Shown: positions 6,397-17,516, numbered from the stretch's first letter. The stretch: 64,000 bases of DNA from an uncultured SAR86 cluster bacterium (GCA_902630715.1 CACOVO010000001.1:1-64000); one strand, 5' to 3'. A program made the numbers and translations. The notes: a model not told the origin generated them from the sequence alone.

Positions 6397-6666
6397 GTGA
6401 CTTCCAATCAACTTTGGCACACCCATTATTCTCCCTACCAATCATTTCTCCATAATAAGATAAAGCAACTCAAAGCAGAAGGTTTGGGTTATAGAAAAAT
6501 TGCCAAAAGACTTAACGAAGAAAATATAAAAACCTCTAGGGGCAATATCTTTTTCCCTTCTAGTGTCTATTCCATTTTAAAAAAGAAGAAAATTAGAGAT
6601 GAAAGATTGAATCAAGAATTTGAAAAAAAGATATCTGAGTTTTTGTTTGAGTATGTGATTGATTAG
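6397..6666 (+). CDS. Recombinase-domain-like small DNA-binding protein (paralogue B)
   Basis: 89 residues from a GTG at 6397, about 20 nt inside the left arm of unit 6 and on the opposite strand to all other array genes. Residues about 26-65 (LKAEGLGYRKIAKRLNEENIKTSRGNIFFPSSVYSILKKKK) match the serine-recombinase DNA-binding pattern and paralogue A. There is no catalytic domain. Like paralogue A it starts at a terminal arm and reads inward, so the arm may double as its promoter or operator. It ends 3 bp short of the convergent hsdMS gene. Confidence 0.6.
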   Translation: MTSNQLWHTHYSPYQSFLHNKIKQLKAEGLGYRKIAKRLNEENIKTSRGNIFFPSSVYSILKKKKIRDERLNQEFEKKISEFLFEYVID

Positions 6667-6669
6667 AAC

Positions 6670-9141
6670 CTAGTCCTCACCCCAAACTTTATTGATTCTG
6701 TCTTGAATTTTCTGAGAATAGATTTCGATGAGTTTTTTATTCCCTTCTATAACTTTTCTTTCTTCTTCTATTCTTGAAAGAACATCAACTAAATCATTTT
6801 TTGAAGGAAGTGGAATTTTGTATCTCTTAAGGTCATTGATTGATAAATTTGGTTGATTTAGTGCGGTAGCATTGGATTCAACATATGAATGAAAGTTATT
6901 TGATTGTAGAAGAACAAAAATATAATCTTTAATTGTCTGTGTATCACAACTTATTGATGCGACCCTTTGATTTAAAAGTGAATCATTAAATGACTTAGGA
7001 ACTAGTGCCACTTTTACTCCATCTGCAATAATTGTTCTTGTAAGTGCAACCACAATATCATTTTCTTTAACTAAAAATTTTGAATGCTTTTCTTTGAATT
7101 CACTTGGAAGGAAGTCTATCTCATTAACAAAATCTCCTAACCCGACATTAGTGATTTTTATAGATTTTATTCCCTGCTCTTGTTTAAAGTCTTTACTGCT
7201 AAATGAGTACCCACTTAGTATTGAAGAAACCTTTTCCAACTCAACCATCTCCCAACTTGGATCAATATCAATAGTTGGTTTGTAGTTCTCAACAACTTGT
7301 TTACACCCATCAATAATTTTTTGATACCCCTCTAACTCATCAACTATTTCTTGTTGAACTTCGAGAGGTGGGAGGGGGATTTCTAAGGATTTGATATTTT
7401 TAGTGTTAATGCTTGCTTGATTGACTGCTTTTTGAGCATATCTTTTTGCATCATTTATGAAATTATTTGATTTAAATATAAACAATGCATAAAGAGGTAA
7501 TATTTGATTTTGAATTGGTTTTAATTTAATTAAATTTGAACCATGAACAATTTTTTTATTTAAGTTGAAGATTGCTGTTTTTGCCAAGTGATCCATGCTA
7601 TTTATGTGACTAAATAAAATATCTCCTTTTTGTAAAAAATTTGATTCATCTACAGAATCATCTGTCCATTTTGTTGCTGAAGGGTTAAATGTCCCATCTG
7701 CTATTGAGGCAATTCGTGAAACTCTATACCTTCCCCCTTCATCTTGTTGTTTGACATTTTTTCCGTTTTTAATTTCACTAAATACTGATTCCAAACTCAC
7801 TAGGTCAAAGTTTGATTGACGGTCTATTTGTGTCTTATATCTTTCTAAAGAAAGAATGTAATCATTCTGAATAATATCTTCTTTATCTACATACATTAAA
7901 AGATCTGAGTCTTCATTATCTGACATTTTTATTTGATCAATTACTTGAGGAATATCATTTTCTTTAATTTGATTTCTTTGTGCACCCAAATCAAATCCAT
8001 CATTTTTAACCTCTGCAAAGAAAACTGAATCTCTTTCTTTGTTTAATTTCTTATCAAGAATAAGAATAGATGTCTTAACACCTGCATAAGGATTAAAAAC
8101 CCCGGCAGGTAAAGAAATCACTCCTATCAGTGCATTTTCAATAAGTTGTTTTCTTAACTCTTTATATGCTTTACCAGTTTGAAAAATAATTCCCTCAGGA
8201 ACAATAATTCCTGCACGACCATTGGGTTTGAGGTGTTCTAAGATATAACTGGTAAATAAAACTTCTGCTTTCTTTGATTCAACTCCAAATCTCTTATGAG
8301 GTTGAATTCCACCTTTAGGAGAGAAGAATGGTGGATTTGCAAGAATCACATCAAAGTATTCATTCCATTTATCCTCAGATGAAAGAGTATCGTATTCATC
8401 GATCTTTGGAGTGCTGAAACCATGCAAATACATATTTACTAATGAGAGTCGAATCATTTCGGGAGATATATCGTATCCGGTCACATTCTCACCTACTTTC
8501 TTTTTATCTTCTGCAGAAAGTTGGTCACCTAATTTTTTATCTGTGTTGGTCTTTAAAATATGTTTATAAGATGAAATTAAGAAACCTGCTGTGCCACACG
8601 CAGGATCAAGAATTGTTTCATTCTTTTGTGGGTCAATAATCTCAACAATAAAATCAATAATATGTCTTGGTGTTCTAAATTGCCCTGCATCACCTTGTGA
8701 ACCCATGATAGAAATTAGATATTCAAATGCATCCCCTAGTTTTTCTGAGTGCGAATAATTAAATTCATTTATCTCTTTTAAAAACATGTTCAGTGTTGAG
8801 GGATCCTTAAAAGGAAGAAACGCATTTTTAAAAATATCTCTAAATAAATGAGGTGCAGATGGGTTTAGATACATACTTTCTATTGCTTGACTGTATAGGT
8901 TTACCTTATCGACACCACTGAGTTTTGTATCTAATAGATTCTTCCATGCATACTTTTCATAATCTCCTACGAAGAAAGAACCCTTACCCCCCATTTCAAT
9001 AGATTCCTGATCCATGTCATCCATGAACTTATAAATTAGTCCTGTTGTGATTTGTTCTACTTGAGTTTGAGGGTTTGGAATCTTTCCAACAAGAATATCT
9101 CTCAAAGTATCTATTTTGCGTCTAGTATCAGAATCAAGCAC
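6670..9141 (-). CDS. Type I restriction-modification fused HsdM-HsdS
   Basis: 823 residues joining a DNA adenine methyltransferase (HsdM) to a specificity subunit (HsdS). Residues about 1-125 are the HsdM N-terminal helical domain; the SAM motif DPACGTAGF is at about 179-187 and the catalytic NPPF at about 269-272. After about residue 425 come two target-recognition domains separated by a conserved helical spacer (IPLPPLEVQQEIVDELEGYQ) and closed by a second one (RIEEERKVIEGNKKLIEIYSQKI). Separate hsdM and hsdS genes are the usual form, so the fusion is less common. Its start overlaps the hsdR end by 8 bp. Together with HsdR it should methylate host DNA at a bipartite target and cut unmodified DNA. 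Confidence 0.9.
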   Translation of the reverse strand: MLDSDTRRKIDTLRDILVGKIPNPQTQVEQITTGLIYKFMDDMDQESIEMGGKGSFFVGDYEKYAWKNLLDTKLSGVDKVNLYSQAIESMYLNPSAPHLFRDIFKNAFLPFKDPSTLNMFLKEINEFNYSHSEKLGDAFEYLISIMGSQGDAGQFRTPRHIIDFIVEIIDPQKNETILDPACGTAGFLISSYKHILKTNTDKKLGDQLSAEDKKKVGENVTGYDISPEMIRLSLVNMYLHGFSTPKIDEYDTLSSEDKWNEYFDVILANPPFFSPKGGIQPHKRFGVESKKAEVLFTSYILEHLKPNGRAGIIVPEGIIFQTGKAYKELRKQLIENALIGVISLPAGVFNPYAGVKTSILILDKKLNKERDSVFFAEVKNDGFDLGAQRNQIKENDIPQVIDQIKMSDNEDSDLLMYVDKEDIIQNDYILSLERYKTQIDRQSNFDLVSLESVFSEIKNGKNVKQQDEGGRYRVSRIASIADGTFNPSATKWTDDSVDESNFLQKGDILFSHINSMDHLAKTAIFNLNKKIVHGSNLIKLKPIQNQILPLYALFIFKSNNFINDAKRYAQKAVNQASINTKNIKSLEIPLPPLEVQQEIVDELEGYQKIIDGCKQVVENYKPTIDIDPSWEMVELEKVSSILSGYSFSSKDFKQEQGIKSIKITNVGLGDFVNEIDFLPSEFKEKHSKFLVKENDIVVALTRTIIADGVKVALVPKSFNDSLLNQRVASISCDTQTIKDYIFVLLQSNNFHSYVESNATALNQPNLSINDLKRYKIPLPSKNDLVDVLSRIEEERKVIEGNKKLIEIYSQKIQDRINKVWGED

Positions 9142-11593
9142 TAGATAACCTCTCTAAATCAACCTTTCCTTTAATAAACTGTGGGATCATTTCTTGTAAC
9201 TCTTCTGGTAAATTCTTAAATGCCTGTCCTGAGGGATGAACATTTAGTTCAACAAATCTCCCTTCATCAACTATTTCTCTATATTCAGGATCAGTTACAT
9301 AAGATTCAAAAACCTCTTTTGCATCTTGGAAATGATCATCAGATGGATTTAATTCCTCATCTAATTTTTCAAAATCTTCCTCTAAACATTCATTTTTAGA
9401 TTTAATTCGATCTATATGACCAAATGCATGCAATAACAATTCTGAGACACTGAGTTTTCTATCGAGTTCGAGAGATTTCCCTAGTTTCTGAAGAGTGAAA
9501 TATTCCTCAGGTTTGTCCAAGATATTTTCCTCTAAATAATTTTCCGCACTCTCAAATTCCATGTTTTCAACAAAATTACGAATAGTAGAGTTGTCTGTCA
9601 CCACTGATTGAAAAGATCGGTATAAATCACGATCTATTTTCATTCCTTCATCACTAACAGTTATTTCTTCTAAAAACTTTAAAGGATCTTCGTTGTAATT
9701 AGTTACTTCACCGACTGGATCAATATCAATAGGGTCGTCGATAGGGACGGAAGGTTTTTGAGGGAGTTTTAATATTTCATCGTAATCAAACTCCTTCTCA
9801 AAATATTCATAGTTTCCAAAGAAGTCGAAGAGATTGAATTTATCCTTAATTGAATCAACATGATAAGGTATTTCATTTTGTGAAATCCAATGGAACTTAA
9901 AATCATTCTTTCTAGTACCACGACCTTTCATCTGAATAAATTCACTGGGTGAATACACTGGTCGCATCAAACATAAATTTAATATGTCGGTGCAGTCATA
10001 CCCTGTGGTCATCATTCCTACAGTGACACACACTCTGGTTTTAGAAGTTCGATAATGTTCATTAACTTGAGACTGTCCATTCAAACCATTGTTTCTAAAA
10101 TCTATAGTCATCCTTTGGGATTCATCAATACTTGAGGTTACTTGAACGGCAAAGTCTGAACGATACTGATTAGGAAAAAGTTTATCTGCAAGGATATTTA
10201 ATATCTGAGTTACTTTTGAGGCATGATTTTGAGACACACAAAAAATTAGAGTTTTCCCAATTTCACCAGTGTAGGGGTCTCTTTTTGCTTCTTTGAGAAA
10301 GGTTTCACAAAAAATAGTGTTGGTAGTATCAGAGAAAAACCTCTTTTCGAAATCCTTCTTCAAAAAGGTTTCTTCAACATCATTACCCTCATCATCAACA
10401 CCTTCAAAAATATACCCCTCATCCGACAATAACTCGGTGGTGATTTCAGTCCTAGCATCAAAAACTTTTGGATTAACCAGGTATCCGTCTTTTACACCAT
10501 CTTCTAGTGAATACCTGAATGTGGGTTCTCCACTTTCACAACCAAAGGTGGTGTAAGTGTCCAGCAAAAATCTTTTTTCTAATCCCCTTGGATCTTTCTC
10601 ACCAAGTTTATCGACATCAACTGACCTCAAGAAATTTCTTGGTGTTGCGGTTAGTCCAAGTTTAAATCCATTAAAGTATTCAAAAACCCTTCTGCTTCTT
10701 GCACCTAGAGAACGATGTGCCTCGTCTGAGATCACTAAATCAAAATCATCATGATTAAAGATTTTCTTGTATTTGTTTTTACTTACAAACGATTGCACTG
10801 TGGAGACCACAATCTCTGCTTTTCTCCAATCACCCTGATTTTCTTTCCAAATTACAGTTCTAAAATCATTTTTTAATACTTCATCAAATTCCTTTTGTGC
10901 CTGAGTCTCAAGTTCAAGTCTGTCCACAAGAAACAAGACTCTATTAACTTTATAAAGTCTCAAGAACATTTTGATAATTGCACAAGAAACTAAAGTCTTG
11001 CCTGTGCCTGTTGCCATTTCTAGAAGAAATCTGTCTTTTCCATCTTGTACACTCTTCTGCACAGAATGAACTGCCCCCAACTGGTAATCTCTTAATACCC
11101 TTATTTTATTTCTTGTTAAAAAGTCACTCCTTTTTGATTCATCAAGGTAATTGGGGTCTTTTTCAAAATTTGGGTGCTGAGTTACCCCAATGTAGTTATT
11201 AGAAATTTTCTCATCTTCTTTAACAGGTGGATTAAATTTCTCTCTTCTTAGTTCAATTTGCTCTTGAGTGGGAAATTGGTCTATAACGAATGGACTGCCT
11301 TGCTCTAAATCCCATTGATAGTGCTGAATTCCATTAGAGAGAATCACAAATCTGCAACCTAGTGAGTCTGCGTAACTCCGTGCCTGTTCTTTACCATCTA
11401 GGGGGGACTTCAGTTCTCTTTTTGCTTCAATTATGCACAGGTATGATCCTTTAGAATCAAGCAAGGTGTAATCAGCAAACCCTGAATCATTTCGGGTTTC
11501 CGTTTCGACATTTACTTTTCCATCATCACCTGGCAAAACCCATCCGGATTCTCTTAAGAGTTTGTCGATTATGATTCTTGCACTTGCCTCCAT
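9134..11593 (-). CDS. hsdR: Type I restriction enzyme R subunit
   Basis: 819 residues. The N-terminal nuclease domain has D41 and E56-A57-K58 (GFADYTLL...LCIIEAK), the PD-(D/E)xK pattern. An SF2 translocase follows, with Walker A ATGTGKT at about 194-200, DEAH at 290-293, the TATP motif after GFKLGL, and QMKGRGTR in motif VI. The C-terminus (about 620-819) is the EcoEI-type R C-terminal region that docks to the methylase. It is first in the two-gene operon, starts 30 nt after the glmS stop, and probably can be read from glmS transcripts or from a promoter in the unit arm. It needs the HsdM-HsdS fusion downstream for activity. Confidence 0.92.
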   Translation of the reverse strand: MEASARIIIDKLLRESGWVLPGDDGKVNVETETRNDSGFADYTLLDSKGSYLCIIEAKRELKSPLDGKEQARSYADSLGCRFVILSNGIQHYQWDLEQGSPFVIDQFPTQEQIELRREKFNPPVKEDEKISNNYIGVTQHPNFEKDPNYLDESKRSDFLTRNKIRVLRDYQLGAVHSVQKSVQDGKDRFLLEMATGTGKTLVSCAIIKMFLRLYKVNRVLFLVDRLELETQAQKEFDEVLKNDFRTVIWKENQGDWRKAEIVVSTVQSFVSKNKYKKIFNHDDFDLVISDEAHRSLGARSRRVFEYFNGFKLGLTATPRNFLRSVDVDKLGEKDPRGLEKRFLLDTYTTFGCESGEPTFRYSLEDGVKDGYLVNPKVFDARTEITTELLSDEGYIFEGVDDEGNDVEETFLKKDFEKRFFSDTTNTIFCETFLKEAKRDPYTGEIGKTLIFCVSQNHASKVTQILNILADKLFPNQYRSDFAVQVTSSIDESQRMTIDFRNNGLNGQSQVNEHYRTSKTRVCVTVGMMTTGYDCTDILNLCLMRPVYSPSEFIQMKGRGTRKNDFKFHWISQNEIPYHVDSIKDKFNLFDFFGNYEYFEKEFDYDEILKLPQKPSVPIDDPIDIDPVGEVTNYNEDPLKFLEEITVSDEGMKIDRDLYRSFQSVVTDNSTIRNFVENMEFESAENYLEENILDKPEEYFTLQKLGKSLELDRKLSVSELLLHAFGHIDRIKSKNECLEEDFEKLDEELNPSDDHFQDAKEVFESYVTDPEYREIVDEGRFVELNVHPSGQAFKNLPEELQEMIPQFIKGKVDLERLSSA

Positions 11594-11623
11594 GTTTACA
11601 AGTATAAACCCCCTCTGTAGAAC

Positions 11624-11641
11624 CTATTCAACGGTGACTGA
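11624..11641 (-). repeat. R7, chromosomal glmS 3' end (attachment core)
   Basis: Minus strand TCAGTCACCGTTGAATAG is the native last five codons plus stop of glmS. It is the template of the seven-copy repeat family and identical to R4. The inferred dyad centre of flanking arms falls about 2 nt to the coding side of the 18-bp midpoint. Confidence 0.8.
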
Positions 11642-13459
11642 CTTGGCCAAGTTTCTTGGCTGATCAATATCTGTGCCTTTCAGAATAGCAACATGATAAG
11701 CGAGGAGCTGAAGAGGTATAGAATAAATAAGAGGTGCAATGAGTTCTGGTATTTCAGGAAGCTCAATAAATCTTGTAATAGATTCATCATCGTGATGAGC
11801 GTCAGAATGCCCAAAAACATAAAGTTTACCGCCTCTTGCTCTTACCTCTTCTAAGTTTGATTGTAGTTTCTCTAGAAGATCATCATTTGGAGCGACTGCA
11901 ACTACTGGCATTTCTGAATCAACCAGGGCTAAAGGTCCGTGTTTTAATTCGCCTGCAGGATAAGCTTCAGCATGTATGTAGGAGATCTCCTTTAGCTTCA
12001 AGGCACCTTCCATAGCGACAGGATAATGAATACCACGTCCTAAGAATAAAGCATGTTCTTTCTGATCAAAATCTTCAGCCATTTCTATTATTTGATCTTC
12101 TAAAGCCATGACGGAATCTAAAGAATCTGGAAGCGCTCTCAAAGAGTTGTTGATAGCATTTTCTGCAACAGACGAGAGGCCGTGATGTCTGCCGAGAATA
12201 AGAGTCAACATCAATAAACCTACAAGTTGTGTTGTGAAAGCTTTCGTTGAGGCAACGCCTATCTCAGGTCCTGCCTTGGTCAGAAAAACAAGATCAGATT
12301 CGCGCGCCAGAGAGCTTGAAGGAACATTACAGATTCCTAGACAAGCTAAATAATCTGAGTCCTTAGCCGAGCTAAGACAAGCTAAGGTATCAGCAGTTTC
12401 GCCAGACTGAGATATAGTAATAAAAAGCGTATTGGGGGCAACTACCTTGTTCCGGTAACGGAACTCACTTGCAACTTCTACACTGCATGGCAATCCGGCG
12501 AGTCCCTCTAACCAATATTTGGCTACCGTGCCAGCATGAAAACTTGTGCCACAGGCTACTATTTGAACTGATTCTACTTGCTTAAAGACCTCGGGGGCAC
12601 TCGGGCCAAAAATTTCTTCTTGAACTCCAGAATCAGTTAATTGGCCTTCTAAAAGTCCTTTAATTTTAGCGGGTTGCTCATTGATCTCTTTAAGCATGAA
12701 ATGTCTATAATCTCCCTTATCTACAGTTTCTCCTAAAGACTTCGCAACCACTACAGGCCTTTCAACTTCTTTATCCTCAAGGTTCCAATACTTTGTTTCA
12801 GTTGAGGTAATTTCTGCAAGATCTCCTTCTTCAAGAAATACAAAGTTTTCAGCAAAATCTGCAAGCGCTAGTTGATCCGAAGCGATGAAGTTCTCTCCAT
12901 GGCCCATGCCAATAACTAACGGGCTTCCTTTTCTTGCAGCTGATAAAATTCCTGGCTCACTCTCACAAACAGCGCCAATCGCATAGGCGCCCCTTAAGTC
13001 TTTTACGGCCAACTTTAGAGCATCTGTAAGAGACAGATTTTTCTCTGTCATTTTTGCATGAATTAAATGCGCAATGACTTCTGTATCGGTTTCTGATTCG
13101 AATTTATAACCCAGGGCCTTAAGTGTTGTTCTAATTTCTTGATGATTCTCAATTATGCCATTGTGGATTACATATACTTGGTTGTTTGAGTGATGAGGAT
13201 GTGCATTTGCCTCTGTTGGTAGGCCATGAGTTGCCCATCTGGTATGGGCAATTCCCGTATTTCCATTGACGGGATTTTTATCAATTGAATTTTGTAGCTC
13301 TGCTACCTTGCCCGTACTCTTGAATACTTGAACTTTTTCTGTTTCATCAAAAATAGCAAGTCCTGCTGAATCATAGCCTCTATACTCTTGGCGCAAGAGA
13401 CCTATCAGCAATTTATCTACTGAAGGCTTACTGGAAGCAACCCCGATAATTCCACACAT
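11624..13459 (-). CDS. glmS: Glutamine-fructose-6-phosphate aminotransferase
   Basis: Makes glucosamine-6-phosphate from fructose-6-phosphate and glutamine, the first step to UDP-GlcNAc for peptidoglycan and LPS. 611 residues, the normal length. Cys2 after Met (MCGIIGVASS) is the N-terminal nucleophile of the glutaminase domain; two SIS sugar isomerase domains follow (CGTSFHAGTVAKYW, TISQSGETADT) and the C-terminus is DQPRNLAKSVTVE. It lies 3 nt after glmU, as usual after the atp operon. The last 18 nt are repeat R7 of the adjoining array, so the gene end appears to be an integration target whose coding content is restored by each insertion. Confidence 0.97.
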   Translation of the reverse strand: MCGIIGVASSKPSVDKLLIGLLRQEYRGYDSAGLAIFDETEKVQVFKSTGKVAELQNSIDKNPVNGNTGIAHTRWATHGLPTEANAHPHHSNNQVYVIHNGIIENHQEIRTTLKALGYKFESETDTEVIAHLIHAKMTEKNLSLTDALKLAVKDLRGAYAIGAVCESEPGILSAARKGSPLVIGMGHGENFIASDQLALADFAENFVFLEEGDLAEITSTETKYWNLEDKEVERPVVVAKSLGETVDKGDYRHFMLKEINEQPAKIKGLLEGQLTDSGVQEEIFGPSAPEVFKQVESVQIVACGTSFHAGTVAKYWLEGLAGLPCSVEVASEFRYRNKVVAPNTLFITISQSGETADTLACLSSAKDSDYLACLGICNVPSSSLARESDLVFLTKAGPEIGVASTKAFTTQLVGLLMLTLILGRHHGLSSVAENAINNSLRALPDSLDSVMALEDQIIEMAEDFDQKEHALFLGRGIHYPVAMEGALKLKEISYIHAEAYPAGELKHGPLALVDSEMPVVAVAPNDDLLEKLQSNLEEVRARGGKLYVFGHSDAHHDDESITRFIELPEIPELIAPLIYSIPLQLLAYHVAILKGTDIDQPRNLAKSVTVE

Positions 13460-13462
13460 CGT

Positions 13463-14809
13463 CTATTTCTTTTTATTCAGATTTACTTGTTTTCCTCTTC
13501 CGACACCCAATTTTCCTTTAGGAATATTTTTAGTTATCACCGATCCCGCCCCAGTGAAAGAGCCCTCTCCTAGTCTTAACGGTGCAACGAGGGAGCTATT
13601 AGACCCTATGAAGGTCCCGTCTTCAATTATTGTTTGATTTTTATTTTTTCCGTCATAATTGCAGAATATGGTCCCTGCCCCGATATTAACGCCTTTGCCA
13701 ATTTTTGCATCGCCAATATAGGTCAAGTGTTTTGCCTTTGAATTTGCACCAATGTGGCTTCTTTTTACTTCAACAAAATTTCCAATCTCAGCTCCGTCAT
13801 CCATTTTGGTTTGGACGCCAACATGAGCGAATGGACCTGCCTTGGCATTATTTTCAAGAACAGACTCTTCGACAAGAGTATAGGCGAGTAGTTCCGCATT
13901 TTTACCTATTGAGGAATTATGAACAATGCATCCAGGACCTATTTTAGCCCCAGACCCAATAAAGACCTCTCCTTCAAAAATAACGTTTTCGTCTATAAAA
14001 GCGCCCCTTTCAATCGAAACATCTCCTCTAAATGCAACTCGTTCAATGTTTGCAAAAAGAACTCCTCTATTTAAATGTTTTTTTGCAACAGAAAGGTGAT
14101 AAGCCCTTTCCAGCGTTTGTAATTCTTCGAGCGTATTGCAGCCTAAAACTTCATCGATGTCGGTCAGTTTCAATGACTGAATATTTAATTTCTCATGATA
14201 GGCTTCTTGAATAGTATCGGTTAAATAAAATTCTTTGGCTTTATTGTTATTTTTGATTTTTCCAATGAGGCGTGTCAGATCTTGTGCTTTAAATGCCATA
14301 ATTCCTGAATTTACCTCGGAAATTTCTTTCTCTATAGGAGAGGCATCCTTTTCTTCAACAATAGCTTGTACTTTATTCCTAGAACCACGGACTATCCTGC
14401 CATATCCAGTGGGATTTTCTTTATTAAAAGTTAATAGTGCTGGACCTTTGGAAGCCAGCTTGGCCAATCTTTGAACTGTATTTTCAGAAATAAGAGGCAC
14501 ATCGCCGTACAATATCACTACATTTGAATTATGCCGTATGTGTTTAAGAGCCTGCTTAACTGCATGACCAGTACCAAGTTGTTCTGATTGCTTAATCCAG
14601 TTAATTTTCTTGTTGCTGGAAAAAGCTTGTTTCACCTTTCTTGCTTCATGTCCAACCACAACATGCAACTTACATCTTTTTAAGTTAGATGCGGTGTCCA
14701 AAACATGAGCCAACAATGGTCTCCCGGCCAAATTAGATAAGACCTTGGGTAAGGGGCTACCCATCCGAGTGCCCTTACCGGCTGCCAATATAACAATATC
14801 TAAATTCAT
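13463..14809 (-). CDS. glmU: Bifunctional GlcNAc-1-P uridyltransferase / GlcN-1-P acetyltransferase
   Basis: 448 residues. The N-terminal nucleotidyltransferase has LAAGKGTRMGSPLPKVL at about 8-24 and makes UDP-GlcNAc. The C-terminal left-handed beta-helix (from about 245) has hexapeptide repeats such as IGSGAKIGPG and IGKGVNIGAGTIFCNYDGKNK, with the acetyltransferase active site around HLTYIGD. It acts on the product of GlmS (after GlmM isomerisation), and the two genes are adjacent. It follows atpC by 41 nt, as in E. coli. Confidence 0.95.
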   Translation of the reverse strand: MNLDIVILAAGKGTRMGSPLPKVLSNLAGRPLLAHVLDTASNLKRCKLHVVVGHEARKVKQAFSSNKKINWIKQSEQLGTGHAVKQALKHIRHNSNVVILYGDVPLISENTVQRLAKLASKGPALLTFNKENPTGYGRIVRGSRNKVQAIVEEKDASPIEKEISEVNSGIMAFKAQDLTRLIGKIKNNNKAKEFYLTDTIQEAYHEKLNIQSLKLTDIDEVLGCNTLEELQTLERAYHLSVAKKHLNRGVLFANIERVAFRGDVSIERGAFIDENVIFEGEVFIGSGAKIGPGCIVHNSSIGKNAELLAYTLVEESVLENNAKAGPFAHVGVQTKMDDGAEIGNFVEVKRSHIGANSKAKHLTYIGDAKIGKGVNIGAGTIFCNYDGKNKNQTIIEDGTFIGSNSSLVAPLRLGEGSFTGAGSVITKNIPKGKLGVGRGKQVNLNKKK

Positions 14810-14850
14810 AGTGGTTGAGCTCTATGGCTGAATTTAATATGTCTATTAAA

Positions 14851-17515
<2,665 letters not shown>

Positions 17516-17516
17516 G

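Larger units (their letters stand above)
6356..11623 (-). mobile_element. Cassette unit 6 (R6-R7): type I restriction-modification unit
   Basis: A 5.27-kb unit next to glmS. Ends: 6360-6376 (plus) against 11623-11607 (minus) match at 14 of 17, with the exact core CTACAGAGGGG at 6363-6373 and 11610-11620. Offsets from R6 and R7 differ by 4 nt (7 and 3 for the exact core), as in the other units. Cargo is hsdR, an hsdM-hsdS fusion and a recombinase-like small gene in the opposite orientation at the far end. Confidence 0.75.
3533..11641 (-). mobile_element. glmS 3'-end cassette array (R1-R7, six units)
   Basis: Seven direct 18-bp repeats start at 3533, 3719, 3944, 4440, 5886, 6338 and 11624. All read [S/T]VTVE-stop on the minus strand; the last is the real glmS end. 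They bound six units. In five units the ends carry unit-specific inverted repeats whose offsets from the flanking repeats differ by exactly 4 nt (right arm farther). Each repeat is followed by a start codon in the glmS direction 2-33 nt away. This fits repeated integration of small elements into glmS with the glmS C-terminus restored each time. No complete tyrosine or serine recombinase and no Tn7 tns genes are in the window, so the enzyme is presumably encoded elsewhere or acts in trans. Confidence 0.8.

Noticed and set aside
11594-11623. A glmS ribozyme or terminator beside glmS
   Set aside because: The ribozyme belongs upstream of glmS in Firmicutes, where glmU lies here; the 30 nt after glmS form no stem with a T-run.
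3533-11641. Tn7 or a Tn7-like transposon, which targets glmS
   Set aside because: No tns genes are present. Tn7 inserts downstream of glmS without copying its end, and does not make 18-bp glmS repeats; the unit arms also differ from one unit to the next.
3533-11641. Transposon target-site duplications as the source of the 18-bp repeats
   Set aside because: Flanking repeats of one unit differ at several synonymous sites, and arm-to-repeat distance varies between units, unlike fixed-length duplications.
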